From Pseudomonas violetae (GTDB taxonomy: Bacteria > Pseudomonadota > Gammaproteobacteria > Pseudomonadales > Pseudomonadaceae): a stretch of DNA of 64,000 nucleotides. The stretch lies in NCBI RefSeq assembly GCF_023072615.1, contig NZ_JAKNRW010000001.1, forward strand, positions 124,001-188,000, in the 5' to 3' direction. This document shows, piece by piece, positions 62,187 to 64,000 of the stretch. Position numbers and translations under genes: made by a program. The number at the start of each line of letters is the position of its first letter. Position 1 is the stretch's first letter. The notes beneath the pieces were generated by a model, which saw only the letters and a list, made by a program, of their open reading frames with translations, searched no databases and was not told the origin of the DNA.

Positions 62187-63320
62187 ATGATGGTGCTGGC
62201 GCCAGGCGCAAACACGGCAATATTGAGCTCGCGGACTGAGTGGACTCTGGAATCCCCTAAATCTTCCTCGTTTGGAGACTATGCAGGGGTTGCCGTGTTG
62301 CCGGTTGATGACAAACGGCGCCCTACTGGTGAGCTCGCGCTATTGCATACGTCCTGTGATTGGATGGAATGGGGTGGGAGCCAGGCCATACCGTCATGCA
62401 AACTGAATTTGGAATCGCTTCCGGCTGGTAGTGATCGAGTTCTGCTAATCGTCTACACCTTCTCCGCAGCTGGCCCTGTCAGCGAACTTCATTCATTGCG
62501 TCTACAAGTCGACGGCCAGATTGAACATTGCCTTGACCTCCGCGAAAACGGCGAATCGGCGATTATCATCGGCGAGTTCTACGCGCGAAACCAGCAATGG
62601 AAGTTTCGCGCACTAGCAGAAGGCTCTGCGTATGGATTGGCCGCGCTCGGTCGTCGCGTAGGCATTGAGATTGACGACGCACACCCCAAGGGACGCATTA
62701 GCCCGCCTGATACTGGTGCCTCACGTGCAACTGGTACTTGCTTCGCGGTATCGCCTAATCATGTCCTAACGTGCGCTCACGTAATCGAGGGTATGCAAGA
62801 TATTCACATTTCGTCCTTTGAGGGCCGCTACCGCGCCGAACCCGTTGTAATCGACCGACGTAATGACATTGCGCTCCTTAGAGTCTTGCAGTCTCCAGCT
62901 TTAAATCCGGTGGTCTTTAAAGAAGGGTTTGGATGCGAGCTCGGTGAACACGTTGTCGCTTTAGGCTTCCCTCTATCCGGCTTTGCCGGTGGAGGTGTAC
63001 AGGTCACCCAAGGAGGCGTGTCGGGTTTATTCGGTCTCCACAATGATGCAGGCCTGCTCCAATTCACTGCTCCAATACAACCTGGTTCCAGCGGTAGTCC
63101 GCTTTTTGACTCTTCAGGGGCAGTTATCGGTTTGGTGACATCAACCGTGGAATCTGCGCAGAACATGAATTTTGCCGTAAAGGCCTCATTACTCCTTGCG
63201 TTCCTTAACGCTTGCCGTGTTGAGGCCAGGATATCGCCTGTCAGCAAAACATTCACGACGACTGAGTTGGTCCGTGAAGCCCAGTCTTCTTTGTGGCGAA
63301 TTGAAGCCCAAAATTTCTGA
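62187..63320 (+). CDS. TerD domain fused to trypsin-like serine protease
   Basis: 377 residues. Residues 1-165 resemble a TerD calcium-binding domain (MVLAPGANTAIL, SDRVLLIVYTFSAAG, IIIGEFYARNQQWKFRALAE then YGLAALGRRVGIEI). Residues 178-340 are a trypsin-like protease with a complete triad: H198 in LTCAHVIEG, D227 in RNDIALLRV, S302 in QPGSSGSPLFD. No signal peptide. TerD-protease fusions occur in Ter-dependent stress systems; the pairing suggests stress-triggered cleavage. It lies between the ATP-grasp and phosphoribosyltransferase genes. Confidence 0.85.
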   Translation: MMVLAPGANTAILSSRTEWTLESPKSSSFGDYAGVAVLPVDDKRRPTGELALLHTSCDWMEWGGSQAIPSCKLNLESLPAGSDRVLLIVYTFSAAGPVSELHSLRLQVDGQIEHCLDLRENGESAIIIGEFYARNQQWKFRALAEGSAYGLAALGRRVGIEIDDAHPKGRISPPDTGASRATGTCFAVSPNHVLTCAHVIEGMQDIHISSFEGRYRAEPVVIDRRNDIALLRVLQSPALNPVVFKEGFGCELGEHVVALGFPLSGFAGGGVQVTQGGVSGLFGLHNDAGLLQFTAPIQPGSSGSPLFDSSGAVIGLVTSTVESAQNMNFAVKASLLLAFLNACRVEARISPVSKTFTTTELVREAQSSLWRIEAQNF

Positions 63321-63382
63321 CCCCCTTTTGACTTGTCAAATGCGCAAGAGCCGTTAGGTTAATGATCTTACGCATTTCTAGG

Positions 63383-64000
63383 ATGTTGTTAATGGAAAGT
63401 AACGCAGGTTCCAAGGCGCTCAGCGCACAATTGTTGCGCGGGCGACTCGATGTCAAAGTAGATGGTTCACTAATCGACCCGGGCGCACTGTTCGGCTTTG
63501 CCGAGCGTAATAATCCGAAGCGCGCGTTTCTATTTGTTTCAAAAGTACTGGGGCGCCATATTCCAGTGCGTCCTTCGGTCATGGAAGCTAGTTTCAAAAG
63601 CCTGGCCCAGGAAATACCCGCAAACCTTCCAGGTCCAGTGCTTGTAATCGGCATGGCCGAGACTGCGGTTGGTCTGGGTGCTGGTGTGCATCGCGCATTT
63701 AGCGCGACCCGCCCTGATACCGTCTATATGGTCAGCACGCGACATCCGACTGGTACGGAACTTCTCACTCGCTTTGAAGAGGAGCACAGCCACGCAAGTG
63801 CTCATTTGATTCACATGCCTGTAGAGCCCGACATCCGGGAAATGGTTTTGAATGCGCGTTCGTTGGTGCTTGTCGACGACGAAGCCTCCACCGGCAAGAC
63901 CTTCATTAATCTGCACCGCGCATTGGTTGATGCGGGCCTGACCAAGGTCGAGAATGTAGTGACCTGCGTTCTTACCGATTGGTCCCGTAATGCGGTTTGC
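63383..64000 (+). CDS. Phosphoribosyltransferase of the Ter-associated type (3' end outside window)
   Basis: 206 residues visible, frame open to the end of the window; ATGs at 63383 and 63392. The PRPP-binding loop LVLVDDEASTGKTFINL (about 174-190) is the phosphoribosyltransferase signature, preceded by LVIGMAETAVGLGAG and a flexible loop STRHPTGTELLTRFEE. In Ter clusters these enzymes carry a C-terminal TRSP domain, which would lie beyond the window. Follows the TerD-protease gene by 62 bases with a TTTGAC-TT-GTCAAA dyad between. Confidence 0.8.
   Translation, partial: MLLMESNAGSKALSAQLLRGRLDVKVDGSLIDPGALFGFAERNNPKRAFLFVSKVLGRHIPVRPSVMEASFKSLAQEIPANLPGPVLVIGMAETAVGLGAGVHRAFSATRPDTVYMVSTRHPTGTELLTRFEEEHSHASAHLIHMPVEPDIREMVLNARSLVLVDDEASTGKTFINLHRALVDAGLTKVENVVTCVLTDWSRNAVC

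Noticed and set aside
1..64000. CRISPR array, tRNA or rRNA genes
   Set aside because: No regularly spaced identical repeats and no cloverleaf or rRNA signature noticed on either strand by eye.

Overview
The window looks like a large mobile replicon or integrative element of a Pseudomonas. The best marker is a gene for an MvaT-type silencer (51089-51457), a family essentially confined to pseudomonads. A Tus-like replication-terminus protein (6646-7566), two helicases, a ribonucleotide reductase with a thymidylate-kinase-like partner, and many secreted, membrane or tandem-repeat proteins without a metabolic context point to plasmid or ICE backbone rather than core chromosome. That the replicon is a megaplasmid is my inference: no replication, partition or transfer gene is visible.

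Left backbone, 1-22629. It opens with the C-terminal part of an AddA/UvrD-like helicase-nuclease, convergent with a minus-strand operon (a CRP-like regulator, a small membrane protein, a membrane-anchored PD-(D/E)XK nuclease). Then come a PilZ protein, a minus-strand group ending in the Tus-like gene, a Sel1-repeat protein, a secreted DUF922 metalloprotease-like protein, a membrane-anchored GNAT-like protein, a secreted DNase I-like nuclease, a papain-like cysteine-peptidase-like protein, a CRP/FNR regulator and a UvrD-like helicase with an altered motif II. The block 17976-20890 (XRE regulator, YaaW-like protein with zinc ribbon, 44-residue membrane protein, coiled-coil PIN/NYN ribonuclease) reads as one compact, possibly defensive or stress-related module. 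A DUF2491 operon follows.

Metabolic island, about 22900-50822. It is bracketed by inverted tracts that resemble IS21-family ends and contains ordinary Pseudomonas catabolic genes: LysR/ferric-reductase/GST/DUF4405; an amino-acid ABC transporter with GntR, DUF1989 and the 5-oxoprolinase subunits PxpABC; a broken mmsA-like gene beside acuR-acuI; a short tyrosine recombinase; and a set of monooxygenase, RidA, DUF1028 protein, ArgE-like deacylase, chemoreceptor, LysR, aldehyde dehydrogenase, permease and class III aminotransferase that suggests catabolism of an amine or N-acylated amine. An internally deleted IS1182-family element sits at its right edge.

Right backbone, 51034-64000. It has the mvaT-like gene, a membrane protein, the kinase and class II ribonucleotide reductase pair (the reductase lacks one expected active-site cysteine), two related proteins made of four and eight tandem helix-turn-helix-like repeats with a long palindrome between them, an orphan terminator with possible structured RNA, two membrane proteins, and the start of a tellurium-stress-type (Ter-associated) module: ATP-grasp ligase, TerD-trypsin fusion and a phosphoribosyltransferase running off the window. 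The candidates for less-described biology are the PIN/YaaW module, the tandem-HTH pair and the unusual ribonucleotide reductase.
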